Shown: in pieces, positions 40,159-51,304 of the stretch
Layout of the letters: the number at the start of each line of letters is the position of its first letter
Position numbering within the stretch: position 1 is the stretch's first letter
NCBI GenBank assembly: GCA_946965045.2
Contig: OX337232.1
Location: 2,108,001-2,172,000, forward strand
DNA length: 64,000 nt
Direction: 5' to 3'
Origin: Epithemia pelagica
Taxonomy: Eukaryota; Bacillariophyta; Bacillariophyceae; Surirellales; Surirellaceae
Translations under genes and position numbers: made by a program
The notes under the pieces: model-generated
Told to the model about the DNA's origin: nothing
Database searches by the model: none
Seen by the model: the letters and a program-made list of their open reading frames with translations, nothing else

Positions 40159-42174
40159 ATGAGTGGTGATGCAGTCCGTGAGAACGATACTATAGAGAAC
40201 GGCAAAGAAGTCTCTGATAATTCCGACGACGACTCGTCCAGTAGCAGCAGCTCAAGCAGTAGCAGTTCAAGCAACAGTAGCAGCTCAAGTAGCAGCAGCA
40301 GTTCAAGCAGTAGCAGCTCTAGTAAGAGCAGCTCAAGCAACAGGAGCAAGAGCAGTAATCAAGATGGTTCTGGAGAACATCGATCAGACGGTCCGCTCTC
40401 CGAGAAACACAGCGTTGTAAACGTTAAGGATGATGATGGGAACGCACAAGTCGATAAATCAGACGGTCCGCAAGCAGAGAAACACAGTGTTGTAAACGTT
40501 AATGGGAACGCACAAGTCCATACATCAGGGAAACACAGTGATGCAAACGCTAAGGATAATGGTGGGAACGCACATGTCGATACATCAGACAGTCCGCAAG
40601 CAGAGAAACACAGCAATGTACATGTTAAGGATGATGGTGGGAACGCGCAAGTCGAAACAAAACCGAACATAGAGGGTGGGCGGTCAAGTAATTCACCAGA
40701 CCACAGCAGCACAGGCAGCAGCAGTAGTAGCTCAAGCAGCAGTAGCTCAAGCAGCAGTAGCTCCAGCAGCAGTAGCTCAAGCAGCAGTAGCTCAAGCAGC
40801 CATGGCGACGAACCCGGAAAACCTTTACCTGACGGACACAGTAAACAAGAGCAGTCACCTATCAGTGTGAATGTCAATGATGGTGGTGTGGACGTCCAGG
40901 TCGACCAGGAACCGAAAAAGGAAGGTGGAGAATGTAACAATTCTAAAGGTGACATCATTCCAAACAGCGATCACAGCAACTGTTTTGAGGAAGGTGGCGC
41001 TGCCGAAATTACCTTGGGCGAGAAAGATGAGGATGGTCTCGGAGAGAAGGAAGCTGGTCGAGGAGCCTCTTCAGGCGAATCGAACAATCGAGAATCTTAT
41101 CAAAAACCACAGCAAGAAGAAAATGTTTCACCTCGTACAGACTCACAACATGCTCGATCGAGTGAGATGAAGACAGTTGACCATGAACAAGCCGAATTGA
41201 AGGCAAATTTATCTGCAACAGATAAGGAAAATGAAAACAATCGGAGCACCACTACCGATAGCGGAGATGATTGCAGTGCGAGTGGTAGTAGCGATAGCGA
41301 CGAGGACGTTAGCGAAGATGAAGAGGCGAATGCCGATGTCGATGAGTTGCAAGTTAGAGATGGAGCGGAGACTGGGAGACAGAATGAAGGTGACAAGAGT
41401 TACATTGGGCATGCGAATAACCACGGAAATGGCAACCAGCCTGGCCATTCGCCATCGAGTGGACTCGGTTCACCGTCGACTGGTAAATCTCGAGTCCACC
41501 CGCGAAAGCGACGATTGAACTTTGGGGAAAATACCATGACTCACATACGCCCTGGCTCGGTGGCTCCCATGGGATTGGTTTCTGCCAGGCTAGAACAAAT
41601 ACGTCCACCGTCTGGTGGATTGCGAGCAATGTGTGATAGAGCATCTCGGGAAGACTCCCGAGTAGGAATGGAACAAGCTAGAATTGTGGCGCAACAGAGT
41701 TCAGGAGCATCATATGGAGGAATATCATCGGATTATCTGGCTTCTCATGCAGCCGTGAAAGTCAACAAGAAGAAGCGCAAAAAGGCAAATGCTCCCTCCA
41801 CAGCTGGTAGTGGATGGTTCGGTATGCGTCCCACAGAACTGACGGATGACGTGAAACATGACATGACTTTAATTCGTAATCGAAATTATTTGGATCCCAA
41901 GCGTTTCTACAAGTCGGCAGATATGAAGCCGGGTCAAACGTCAATGATTCAGAAAGGGACAGTGGTCGAAGGACCGACCGAATATTACAGTAGCCGATTG
42001 ACAAAAAAGCAACGACGGAACAATTTGGTTGAAGAGCTCATGGCAGATCCACAGTCGTCCAACTATGTCCAAAAACGATATAAGAAAATGCAGCAAGAGA
42101 ATGGAGAAGTGCACCGAAAATGGAAGAAACGAAATCCGAATGGTAGAGTAAAAGATTATCGTAAACTTAAATAG
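40159..42174 (+). CDS. FCF2: FCF2 pre-rRNA-processing protein with poly-Ser N-terminus
   Basis: Nucleolar protein needed for early pre-18S rRNA cleavages. 671 aa from ATG 40159. The Fcf2 domain occupies the C-terminal ~115 residues. Its hallmark segments are Trp-Phe-Gly-Met with a following TELTDDVKHDMTLIRNRNYLDPKRFYK, shown here only by position (about 563-590), then GTVVEGPTEYYSSRLTKKQR, and a basic tail ending in Asp-Tyr-Arg-Lys-Leu-Lys. The long N-terminus is disordered. It has two poly-Ser tracts, encoded at 40228-40350 and 40702-40800, and short Asp/Gly repeats resembling SDGPQAEKHSVVNV in at least three imperfect copies. Basic nuclear-localisation-like clusters precede the domain. Yeast FCF2 is about 217 aa, so the N-terminal extension is lineage-specific. 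The frame stays open 5' of 40159 to about 40069 without an ATG. Confidence 0.88.
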   Translation: MSGDAVRENDTIENGKEVSDNSDDDSSSSSSSSSSSSSNSSSSSSSSSSSSSSSSKSSSSNRSKSSNQDGSGEHRSDGPLSEKHSVVNVKDDDGNAQVDKSDGPQAEKHSVVNVNGNAQVHTSGKHSDANAKDNGGNAHVDTSDSPQAEKHSNVHVKDDGGNAQVETKPNIEGGRSSNSPDHSSTGSSSSSSSSSSSSSSSSSSSSSSSSSSSSHGDEPGKPLPDGHSKQEQSPISVNVNDGGVDVQVDQEPKKEGGECNNSKGDIIPNSDHSNCFEEGGAAEITLGEKDEDGLGEKEAGRGASSGESNNRESYQKPQQEENVSPRTDSQHARSSEMKTVDHEQAELKANLSATDKENENNRSTTTDSGDDCSASGSSDSDEDVSEDEEANADVDELQVRDGAETGRQNEGDKSYIGHANNHGNGNQPGHSPSSGLGSPSTGKSRVHPRKRRLNFGENTMTHIRPGSVAPMGLVSARLEQIRPPSGGLRAMCDRASREDSRVGMEQARIVAQQSSGASYGGISSDYLASHAAVKVNKKKRKKANAPSTAGSGWFGMRPTELTDDVKHDMTLIRNRNYLDPKRFYKSADMKPGQTSMIQKGTVVEGPTEYYSSRLTKKQRRNNLVEELMADPQSSNYVQKRYKKMQQENGEVHRKWKKRNPNGRVKDYRKLK

Positions 42175-42435
42175 AAAGGTAGACTCCCGTTTTATTCCCT
42201 CTATTTGTAGTCATGATACCTAGAATGCTCTAAAATTATAGACGGACGATCTTTGTGAGGCAGATAAGGGGCACTTTCCTTACATTGTTTCAAACAAAAC
42301 ATTACCCCCGTGTAAGTTCACATCTGAGCAAAAGTTATGCCAACACAGCCGTTTGCAGTCAATGTCAAACAACAGTTTTGGCGAAATATACAACATCATA
42401 AACTAAATCCTTCACACGACAAGGTGGTGCTCAGG

Positions 42436-44891
42436 TCAAGACGTTGGGGCAGATTCTGCAAATTTCACCCCCGGAGAAATCACGATGTCACCGTACGGCG
42501 TATCTTGGTCTACTTCAATAAAGTCCCAGGTCTTGAGTTGCAAGAGCTCGAAAAAGACACCTACGGCAGTGCGGCGTGAGCAACCTTCTGACAATGCATT
42601 GTAGGACAAATGTGGTTCTTTCTCTTCAGTTTCAGCATTCAAGGTACCCACTGGTGCCATGCGACTCTTGAGCAAGGAATAAACCTTGAGAGTATGCTTG
42701 TGCCACTTTGAATTGCTCGATACGATTTCATCGCCGGCTTCTTGACGCTCGTCTTCTTCTTGTTCCTCACCATCCCATTGCATATCCTCCCCCAGAGAGT
42801 TGACCAGCCCCAGATCTAAGCTGGACTTGGAATTCGAATTACCAAGTTTCTCGTCAGATTCATCCATGTCAATATCTTCTTCAGGTACATCAAGTGGAGG
42901 CTCCTCATCATCCGCCAAAATAGGCGCTTCTTCCTCTTCTTCAATCGAAGGAAACGGGACTTCTTCATCATCGTCTTGCGGTAGTTCCATCATTGGTTCG
43001 TCATCATCGATTCCAGGTACACTGGTCGCATCCATGTCATTGTTCTTACCCCGACGAGCTACTTCCACTTCATCCTCATTTGTATGGCCTTGACCATCAC
43101 CGTCTTGTTTCTTGTCGACATTGGTTTCCTTTTCAAGAGTCACTCGACTTGCAGTTTCTCTTGCCACCTCGTCTCTTAGTTTCGCGGTGCGTTCCCATAC
43201 ACCCAGCATTTCAGGCGATGCACCCCCTTCATCTGCCAGTGCCGGTCGATCAAAAAGCTTCTCATACGATAAAAAGTTGATGATGGTAGGATCAAGGTTG
43301 TAAGAGGATAATCCTACAAAGTCGGACGGTTTAAATTCGGTTCCTTCTGCGGCAGACGATTCTGAGTCGGACGATGATCTTTGCCTCTCAACGGCTTCTG
43401 GCACAATCGGTGGCGGTATTGTGAAGAGATCCTCAGTATGTCGAAGCATTTGTCGGATTTCATCGCTTGTAAGTTCGATTTGTTCATCATCCGTCGACCA
43501 AATCTTACGGCGTTTTCGTTTCCGTGCTTTTTGGACGCTACCGCTTGAAGATTTGCGCTTCTGATTCAGGTAGTCCTGGTCCTCATCAACAACCGGAGCA
43601 TCATCACCACTTCCGTCACCCAAGCTCACAGCTGCAATTGAAGATCCATCACGTTCTTTCAGAGGAGAGGGAAATGGTTCTTCAAGAGTCAAGCTGGCGT
43701 GGTTCCCATTCTCAGCAAGCTCTGGATTTATATCATTCTCATCATCATTTAATAGAGGAATGTCACTCAGATCATTTTCTAAAGAAAATTCAGCTTCGGA
43801 TATTCGCTTCTTTCCATCCTTCTCCTTACTTTCATCTGTCCCAATACTCAGCAAGAGAGAAGACGGACGACCGGAAGACTATTTCACCCACGTGAAAAGA
43901 CAACATGTGAGACAATACTTCGCTTTCTGTCTTTTCGCAGCCGTTGAAACTCACGTACCCTCGGGTCGGACTCTACCGATTGGTTTGCACGAGGGATTTC
44001 TACTTCCAAGCTACTGTGGTCACTGGTGTCAGGAGGAAGAGGAGTCTGATTATCATCGTCGCCTGCAGGCGGCAATGGTGCATCTTCCTCGTCCATCATC
44101 GGAATTGGCGCATCTTCTTCCTCTTCTCCATCGTCTGGATCAAATGCGGTCCACTGCTCCTCCCTCGAAGCTGCCAAAGACGAGCGATGTCCCCCACTCT
44201 CTGAATAAAAATCGTCTTCGAGGGAATGCAATGTTAAATCGGCCGCCGCGCGTGCCTTACTCAGTGGTTGATTCGGTGAATGTTCTTGTGTCTGGTCCGG
44301 ACTCGTGGGCAAACCGAGTGCGGCCGCGGCTTCCGCAGCGGCGGGGTTTCCGTCTTGTCCCATGGCATCTGATGGAGCCCAGTCTGCATTGTCATCCTCA
44401 TCCTCATTCAAATCAAACGGGATTCCAAATCCCTGCATGGCAAATGCAGCGGGAATGGATCCCACATCGGTCTCTTCGGCCTCGTGAACATCCTTATCTC
44501 TGGTTCTTCTACGACGGCGGGAAGGCTCCTTCCCACCGCCATCTTCTGCATTTTCGGCGTCCGCTGCCATGTCATCATCTGCCGTAATGGTTTGGTTGAT
44601 CGCTTTGGAAGATTGTGGAATAAAGGCCATTTGAATTTGGACCATGGCTTGGTGACAATCTTGCCACAGATACTGTACTTTCTTACTATAAATTCGAACG
44701 ACTCCCAACAGCAAGTGTCCTGATACACGCAAGGCCAAAGGTACTGCGGGGTGTACGATACTCTCGACCGATGCTCCAATGTCAGTGGCAAAAATTTGCG
44801 CCCGACTCAATTTGCGATCTTGGAAATGAGCCGCCATCCATAAATGGCCAAGTGGGCCCTTCTTGGCCAGGATAATTTGTGAATAAAACAT
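42436..44891 (-). CDS. RAD21: Cohesin kleisin subunit, RAD21/SCC1-like
   Basis: Kleisin that closes the cohesin ring by bridging SMC1 and SMC3. Exons (minus): 44891-43959 (311 codons) and 43878-42436 (480 plus stop), joined in phase 0 across an 80-nt intron (GTACGT...AATAG); 791 aa. Residues 1-95 are the classic N-terminal kleisin helix domain: MFYSQIILAKKGPLGHLW, then LSRAQIFATDI and a Val-Pro-Leu-Ala-Leu-Arg-Val-Ser segment. The middle is acidic with many Asp/Glu/Pro tracts, as in other RAD21 proteins, and includes possible separase-type Glu-x-x-Arg sites. The C-terminal winged-helix domain (about 730-787) has RTAVGVFFELLQLKTWDFI. It is head-to-head with DNA ligase I. RAD21 (mitotic) versus REC8 (meiotic) cannot be separated by eye. 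Confidence 0.92.
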
Positions 44892-45588
44892 GGTGTTGGT
44901 ATTGTATATGAATCAACAAGTTTCAGTGCGAAACGATGCTGCAAGCAAAGTGATCCAAGAGATAAACACCAGAGTTTTTAGGTAAGGGCTGGAAGACGGT
45001 ACCAAGAAAGCATGGACTCTCTTTATCTTACCGATGCCTTTCTTTGAATTTTGCACTTCACTTTGGTTCTATTCGCAGGCACATGCGAAAAATGGAACGA
45101 ACAAGTATCTCTGGGTTGGCTTTCTTGGAATGAAATTCTCCTAGACAGCCATTGTCGTTGGCGTTGCTTGGTTAGTGTGCTGCCGTGCGGATGTGTTTGT
45201 GTGCTGTGTTGTGTGTGCCTCTCGCCCAGCGAGCCGAAATCGGACAGTCCATGTGACAGTCAGTTGTCGCCACTACTGTTTATGGGACTGTGTCTGTCGC
45301 CTTCTGTCGCCAGAGTTTTTTCATGCCAAAAGCGATCGCACAAAGAAGTGGTTTTGTGCGCCTTGTCGATGGACGGACGGCGCTCTCGCGTGCCTGTCAA
45401 TCACGATGAGTCTGCACTGCGGGCGCGCGCCCGTCGTGCTCGGGAAGGTCGGAGCCCGCCACAAAACGCAGCGCACTCTCCCTGTTTCTTGCGGCGGGGA
45501 AAATTGCCACCAACAACCGCGCATTCCATCTAAACCGCATTTCTCATTTCTCATTTCTCAATAGTGTGGTCCCAAGCTCTCTAGAATC
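44892..45588. other. Bidirectional promoter region, RAD21 / DNA ligase I
   Basis: About 0.7 kb between divergent start codons. GC-rich near 45400-45490. A 160-codon plus-strand frame (45051-45533) exists but has a composition unlike the genes, and ends before the ligase start. Confidence 0.5.
45420..45433. promoter_or_regulatory. 14-bp palindrome CGGGCGCGCGCCCG
   Basis: Perfect inverted repeat 156 bp upstream of the DNA ligase I ATG and about 530 bp upstream of RAD21. It contains GGCGCG/CGCGCC cores like those of E2F/DP sites. A regulatory role is inferred from position and from the S-phase nature of both genes. Confidence 0.4.
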
Positions 45589-48500
45589 ATGGCACCAAAG
45601 CGACAACAAGCGACATTGCAAGCATTCTTCGGAACCAAGCAACCAGTAGTCAAGAAAAGCAAGGGCCCAACCGATCCGGAGACTCGCAAATCTGATACAA
45701 CGACCAAGAAACGAGACAATGGAGCCAAGGAAAACACGGTAAACGACAAGAATCCAAAAGCATTCACTCAAAAGAAGACCGACAAGGATAAAGTGGTAGA
45801 AACTGAAGATGAAAAGACTAACGAAACCGAGCATGGCGAGGATATCATTGGTGAGAACAAACGACCTCAAAATCGTCGCAGGAAAAGACGCCGAATCATT
45901 GACGACGATGATGACGAGGATGAAACGAGCAATGGAAGCATGACTCAAGAAGACAAGCTGGAGAAAGATCAAGAAATGGAGGATCTACAGAACTCACCGG
46001 AAAAGACAACTTTCACTGAACCGACCAAGGTGTCCCCACCGTCGTCCGAAGAAAAAAGTACCGAAGGGGACTCCAAAGTGACAAATCATAAGAGCCAAAA
46101 GAGCTCTTCTTCATCTTCCACAGCATCTCCGACGCTAGAACATGACGAAAGCGAAGTACCGCCTTCCTCCGAAAAGCCCAAATCCATGGACGAGGACCAC
46201 TCGGCAGCAGACAAGTCCAAACAATCCAAACAAAAGAGCAGTGTGCAATCTATGCCTTCATTCTTCCAGCCCAAATCAAAGTCTATGGTCAAGGAAAAGG
46301 CATCTTCTGGTGATTCAGCAACAAAAAAGAAATCCTTGATTTCTTCTGATGAAACTCCAAAGCCTGCTGAACCATCATCCTCGGAGAAAGTGGAAGAAAC
46401 TGCCAACCAATCCAAAGCGTCCAGCCAGGAGCAAACCACGCCACTGCCTGCACCTTCGGAACTCTTCAAGGCGGCGCCCAAGGGTCAGTTTCTGACCGAC
46501 CAAAAGATTCTCGGTGAGATTGACACGGATCAGTGGCCTGAACGCGCATCCGTTCCGTACGTTGTTTTGTGTCAAGCGTTTGCCCAGATTGAAGAAATCA
46601 CGGGACGGCTCCAAATTCAAGAGATTCTGACCAAACTGTTGCGCCAAATACTGCTGCGACGAGCCAACTCCGAGAACGATACTACATGCCGTGATTTGTA
46701 CGATGTCTTATATCTCGCCTCCAATGAGGTTGCTCCTGCCTATCAATGTGTAGAGCTGGGAATTGGGGATGCCATTCTCATTAAGGCCATTGGCGAAGCA
46801 ACGGGAACGTCTCCCAACATGGTCAAGTCAAAATATGAGACAGTCGGTGACTTGGGGACAGTTGCCATGTCTTGCAAATCCAAACAAAAAACTTTGGGTG
46901 GATTCTTTGGAGCAGCGCCCTCTGTCAAGGCCAAATCTGAAGGCTCTTCCATGCTCACGGCACGGACAATCTTGCAAGTCTTTCGAGAAATTGCCGAAAC
47001 CAAGGGCAATCAAGCGCAGAAATGGAAGGTGGATAAGATCAAGAAATTGCTAGTCAAGGCTAGTGTGGGAATTGAAACCAAGTACATTATTCGTGGATTA
47101 CAGGGCAAATTGCGAATCGGATTGGCCCAGTCCACCGTTTTGATTGCATTGGCACACTCACTGGCTCTCACGCACGTTCCGAGAACAACGACGCCATCCT
47201 TGGAGATTAAGGAGCAGAACACAGAAACTGGTGACGACGACGAGGAAGCGGACACTTCCATCAAAGAGAAGGGACAAGGTAAGCTGCTACGGTTTCTTTG
47301 AACGATGTACCAAATAGCTCTCACATGGTTCCGCGTGTTTTCATATCAGAGGACGAGACGCCCGACGAAGTCACGCAATACATGGACTCTTCTCTGTCAG
47401 TGGAAAAGCGGCTGGAAGGTGCTGTTGCGATTGTCAAGAAAGCATACTCGGAATCGCCCTCGTACGATTCTCTGGTTGATGCTGCCTTGTCTGTTCCACT
47501 GGAACGATTGCACGAAAAGTGCACATTGCAACCAGGTATTCCTGTCGCACCAATGCTCGCCAAGCCGACCAAATCTATCCAAGAAGTTCTGAAGCGCTTG
47601 AATGGACAACTTTTCACGTGTGAATACAAATACGACGGAGAACGAGCGCAAGTGCATCTCTTACCCGATGGAACGACCAAAGTGTTTTCCAGGAATCTGC
47701 TCGATACATCGGAAAAGTTTCCGGAAGTTCCAGAATTTGTGCGGGAAGCGCGTCGTGACGGTAGCTCTGTTGAGTCATTTGTCATGGATGCAGAAGTGGT
47801 GGCATTCAACCCCAAGAGTGGACAACTGGTGCCCTTCCAAATCTTGTCTACACGCAAAAAGACGCAAGAGTCCAATGAAACAGCCAAAGTCCAAGTCATT
47901 GTCCAAGCATTTGATTTAATGTACTTGAATGGCAAGTCGTTGTTGCATCAGACTCTCTTCGAACGACGCAAGCTTTTGCGGGAACATTTTGTGGCTTTGC
48001 AAGGCAAATTTCAGTTTGCCCATTCTTTGGATCACCAAGAAAATGGTGATACAACAGTTCTGGAAGAATTTTTGGATCAATCGGTCAAGGGCCAATGCGA
48101 AGGCCTCATGGTGAAAACGCTCAACGAAAATGCCATGTACGAACCCAGTCGGCGATCCCTGAACTGGCTCAAGTTAAAAAAGGATTATTTGGAGGGGCTG
48201 GGAGATTCGGTCGATTTGGTTCCCTTGGGTGCGTACCACGGTAGGGGGAAACGGACTGGAGTTTACGGAGCCTACCTTTTGGCATGCTACGACGTGGATA
48301 GTGAAGAATTCCAGTCGGTGTGCAAGATTGGGACCGGGTTTTCGGATGATGACTTGAAGAACCTTGCACAAGCCTTGAACGAGCACATTATTCCAACCAA
48401 GTCTTCTCAATACAATGTGAGCGATGCCCTCGAATGCGATGTGTGGTTTGATACTGTCCAGGTATGGGAAGTGAAGGCGGCCGATTTGTCTCAATCGTCG

Positions 48501-48701
48501 GCCCATCGAGGCGCTGCGGGTAAAGTTGCGAGTGGCGACCGTGGCATTGGACTGCGATTTCCGCGATTTGAACGCATTCGAGAAGATAAGAAACCAGTCG
48601 AGGCAACCACGAGCGACCAAATTTTGGAACTCTACTACAATCAAGATACCATTGTCGGTGGGAACAATGGAGATGACGATGACGATATGGACGGAATTTA
48701 A
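45589..48701 (+). CDS. LIG1: DNA ligase I (ATP-dependent)
   Basis: Seals Okazaki fragments and repair nicks. Exons are 45589-47278 and 47350-48701, joined in a Glu codon (phase 1) across a 71-nt intron (GTAAGC...TATCAG); 1013 aa. A PCNA-interacting box QATLQAFF lies at residues 7-14. The N-terminal ~290 residues are charged and disordered, with a second weaker box near 219-226 (Ser-Met-Pro-Ser-Phe-Phe). The DNA-binding domain is about 300-545. The adenylation domain has the nucleotidyltransferase motif EYKYDGERAQ with Lys657 as the predicted AMP-accepting lysine; the other ligase motifs follow. The OB domain ends near 980 and the C-terminus is acidic. A third PIP-like segment, QKTLGGFF (433-440), sits in a DNA-binding-domain loop. 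Human LIG1 is 919 aa, so this is slightly long. It shares its 5' region with RAD21. Confidence 0.94.
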
Positions 48702-49114
48702 AGGCTGATCGAAAAAGTAGCTAGATCATGTGGCCAGGATGTAGACTGAGTTCATCAGCCCTTTCTGTCGTTTCTCCTTATATCATAGGTGTTTCCGTGA
48801 TCGTCAACGTACTCGTCCATATCTCAGTGCCAGACAAATGTTCCGAACTTTCCGCCAACTTGTAGATCTTATGCCCCTGGTCGGAAAAGTCCATGTCTCA
48901 AGTGAGGTTGAAGCTACAAATCGAGTGGAAAGTCAATTTGTTGGTTGACTGAACCATTCCTGTCATCCATCGGTTAACAAAACCAGCCCACTGGTCATGA
49001 TGCGCACAGTCAACGACCGCATCGCGGTTCGGCCTGATGGCGACAGATGGACAGATTTTAAACTTGAAAGGCATGCGCAATTCCGTCCGGCACAACCACT
49101 CCTCCATCCATCGA
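48702..49114. other. Convergent intergenic region
   Basis: About 0.4 kb between the ligase stop and the HROB-like stop; nothing recognised. Confidence 0.5.
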
Positions 49115-50360
49115 TTACCATGCCAAATCACACTCATCTAGCCCTTCTACTACCAAGTCGCCTAGTTTGGAGGATGAGTTCAGTAGAGTGGCAGATTCAT
49201 CCTCCTCTTCCTCATTCTCATGATTACTCGTTTTGCCCTTGTGTTGCTTCGTCCCACTACCCACCGCCGTGTCGGGTGGTTCGACCATACGGACCTTGGT
49301 GGTGGTGGTTGTTTCTTGGTTGTCCTCCGTGCAATAATCATTGTCGTCCTCCTGCTCACTCCACTCGAGTTCGTCGTCTTCGTCCACCGCGTGACTACTC
49401 CAAAGCAGCAGTGGTGGTTGGGAATGGTGCTTGTCACCACCACCACCCGTTGTCGTCTGTTGTCGTCGTGGTTCCAAATGAAGGTCCTCGAGTTCCTCCT
49501 GTTCCACCTCGTGGTGTTGGTCCTCGGAGGATATTTCGGATGGAACAGGAGGAGCAGGCGGCGGCGGCGTGGATGGTTGTTCCGATACGGATCTTTTTTC
49601 ATGGGCCGGTAAGGTGTTGGGAGACGACGGTCTTGTCGCAGCACCTCCCATACATTCCAAAGTGCTATTTGGGTCCTCGTGCTGGTTCTGGTCCGAATGA
49701 TTCCTGGACGCGTCGTCCACCGTGGTATGGTCATGACGATGACTATCACCCAGTGGTGTGGTGGAGGATGCGCTACCTCGTGCGTCGTGTGGTCGAGAGT
49801 CGTCTCGAACTGCTTGCTGAGGTGGTGGTGGAGGAGGATGGGATTCATTGTGTGTTCCGTGTGGCAACCCATTTCGGTGACACGTCGTGTCGTGCGGCGG
49901 CGGTGGTGGCCGCGGTCCATGACGCCGTGTTGGTGGTGGTGGTGGTGGTTCCCTGTCGGTCGTTCGATGGTCGTCGTTGTCGTTGTCGTTGTCGTCGTCG
50001 TCCTGGTCGTATGCGGTTGTTGTTGCTGTGGCTGGTGGTGGTGCCAGGGGGATGGAATTGCGGTGTTCCAACCAGGCGGTAAATTTGGCATCGTCCAGTT
50101 CCTTGGCATGATCGGGCGTCCAAACCCGACCAATATTGTGGCCTCCAATCAACAAGATGCGTTCGGGAGGTCGTTGTCGACGACCGCGACGACGACTTGT
50201 GGAGGATTCTTGGAGATCATCCTCTTCCTCTTCTTCCTGCTCCTCATCGTCGTCCTCGTCTTTGGTGGTGGTGGTTCCGCAGTGTCGCAACATGACGGCA
50301 CACTCTTTCAATTGCCACACGTGTCCTTCTTGCAGTAGTTTGGGAGGTCGTTTCCGTCGT

Positions 50361-50395
<35 letters not shown>

Positions 50396-51304
50396 GGTCG
50401 TCCTTCGTGTCGGTGGTTGCGACGGTTCGTGGTGGTCGTGTTCTTGTTCTTGTTCTTGTTGACGGACCCATTCGGGATCCATCCAAGCCCGCATGGTGGC
50501 ACCCGTTTCATCCTGCAGCACGACCGTCGTCAACCACCAATGATGCGTGACAATGCGATGCACCAACACCAAGAGCTGAATGTGCCGGGGCAAGTGCCAA
50601 GTACGAGTCTGTTCCAAGCGACGCGTCACATCGGCCAGCAACCAGACGTGACGAGGCAGGTAGGGGCGTAACCAGGCGACCCGTTGGGATACTGTCGAAT
50701 GGACGACAGCCAGGGGCATGGGCGGCGTCGGCCAGTCCAAGTCACATTGCATGGCCAACCAGGCGGGGCTGGAAAAATAATACTGCTGCGACCCAGCCGC
50801 AGCAGCGGAAGACGATTGGGTACGGGACCGTTTGGTGGTGCGGCCGTGACGAGCCGTCTCGTCGTCGTCCTCCTCCTCCTCGTCATGGTCCGAATCCAGG
50901 GGCGTCGTCAAAGGATCGGATGCCGTCTTGGTGGTCTTGTTGTTGTTTCTATTGAGTTGTTGTTGTTGTTGAAACCATCGACCCGCGGGTCCGACGGGAA
51001 CATGTCGTTTGCGATGTCGTTTGGCCTTGGTCAATGCCGTCGGCCGATTCCAGGTGGACGGGGGCCTGGAACCGGCTGGGTCGTTCCACGTTGTTGTTGG
51101 TGGTGGTTGTGTGGCTGTGGCGGTGGCTGGTTGGCTCCAGTGGTGGTCCCACTCGGAGGAGGGATCCATCGTCGTCGTCATCATTGTCCTGGGAGGAGGA
51201 GCGTCTTGAAGAGAGTGGCGGGAAGCAAAGCCGCCGTCATGGTCATGAGGGGGTGCATTCCATCCTGGATGAGTGTGATGAGGCGGCGGACCACGAGGAT
51301 TCAT
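49115..51304 (-). CDS. HROB-like OB-fold protein (DUF4539-like), low-complexity rich
   Basis: A single exon of 729 aa from ATG 51304. Residues about 240-440 resemble the OB fold of HROB/MCM8IP, which loads MCM8-9 in recombination repair. The segments are HIQLLVLVHRIV, TTVVLQDETGATMRAWMDPEW, GHVWQLKECAVMLRHCG and RILLIGGHNIGRVWTPD. These are broken by a poly-Thr tract (coded near 50361-50400, a GTC/GAC microsatellite) and an acidic block. The flanks are Pro/His/Gln/Thr/Asp-rich and disordered, with several near-pure repeats, so the antisense strand also shows long ORFs. I base the identity on motif order (ligand-strand, deletion, terminal strand) and cannot test it by search. A generic RPA-like OB protein is the alternative. 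If correct, it joins SMC6, RAD21 and LIG1 as a repair gene. Confidence 0.55.

Noticed and set aside
45051..45533. 160-codon plus-strand ORF in the RAD21-LIG1 promoter region
   Set aside because: Composition is Cys/Arg/Ser-rich without motifs, it lies in GC-rich promoter sequence, and it ends before the ligase ATG.
49180..50338. Long plus- and minus-strand ORFs overlapping the HROB-like gene
   Set aside because: They are shadows of GTC/GAC- and CCA/TGG-rich repeats. They have biased, repetitive composition and overlap a better supported gene in another frame.
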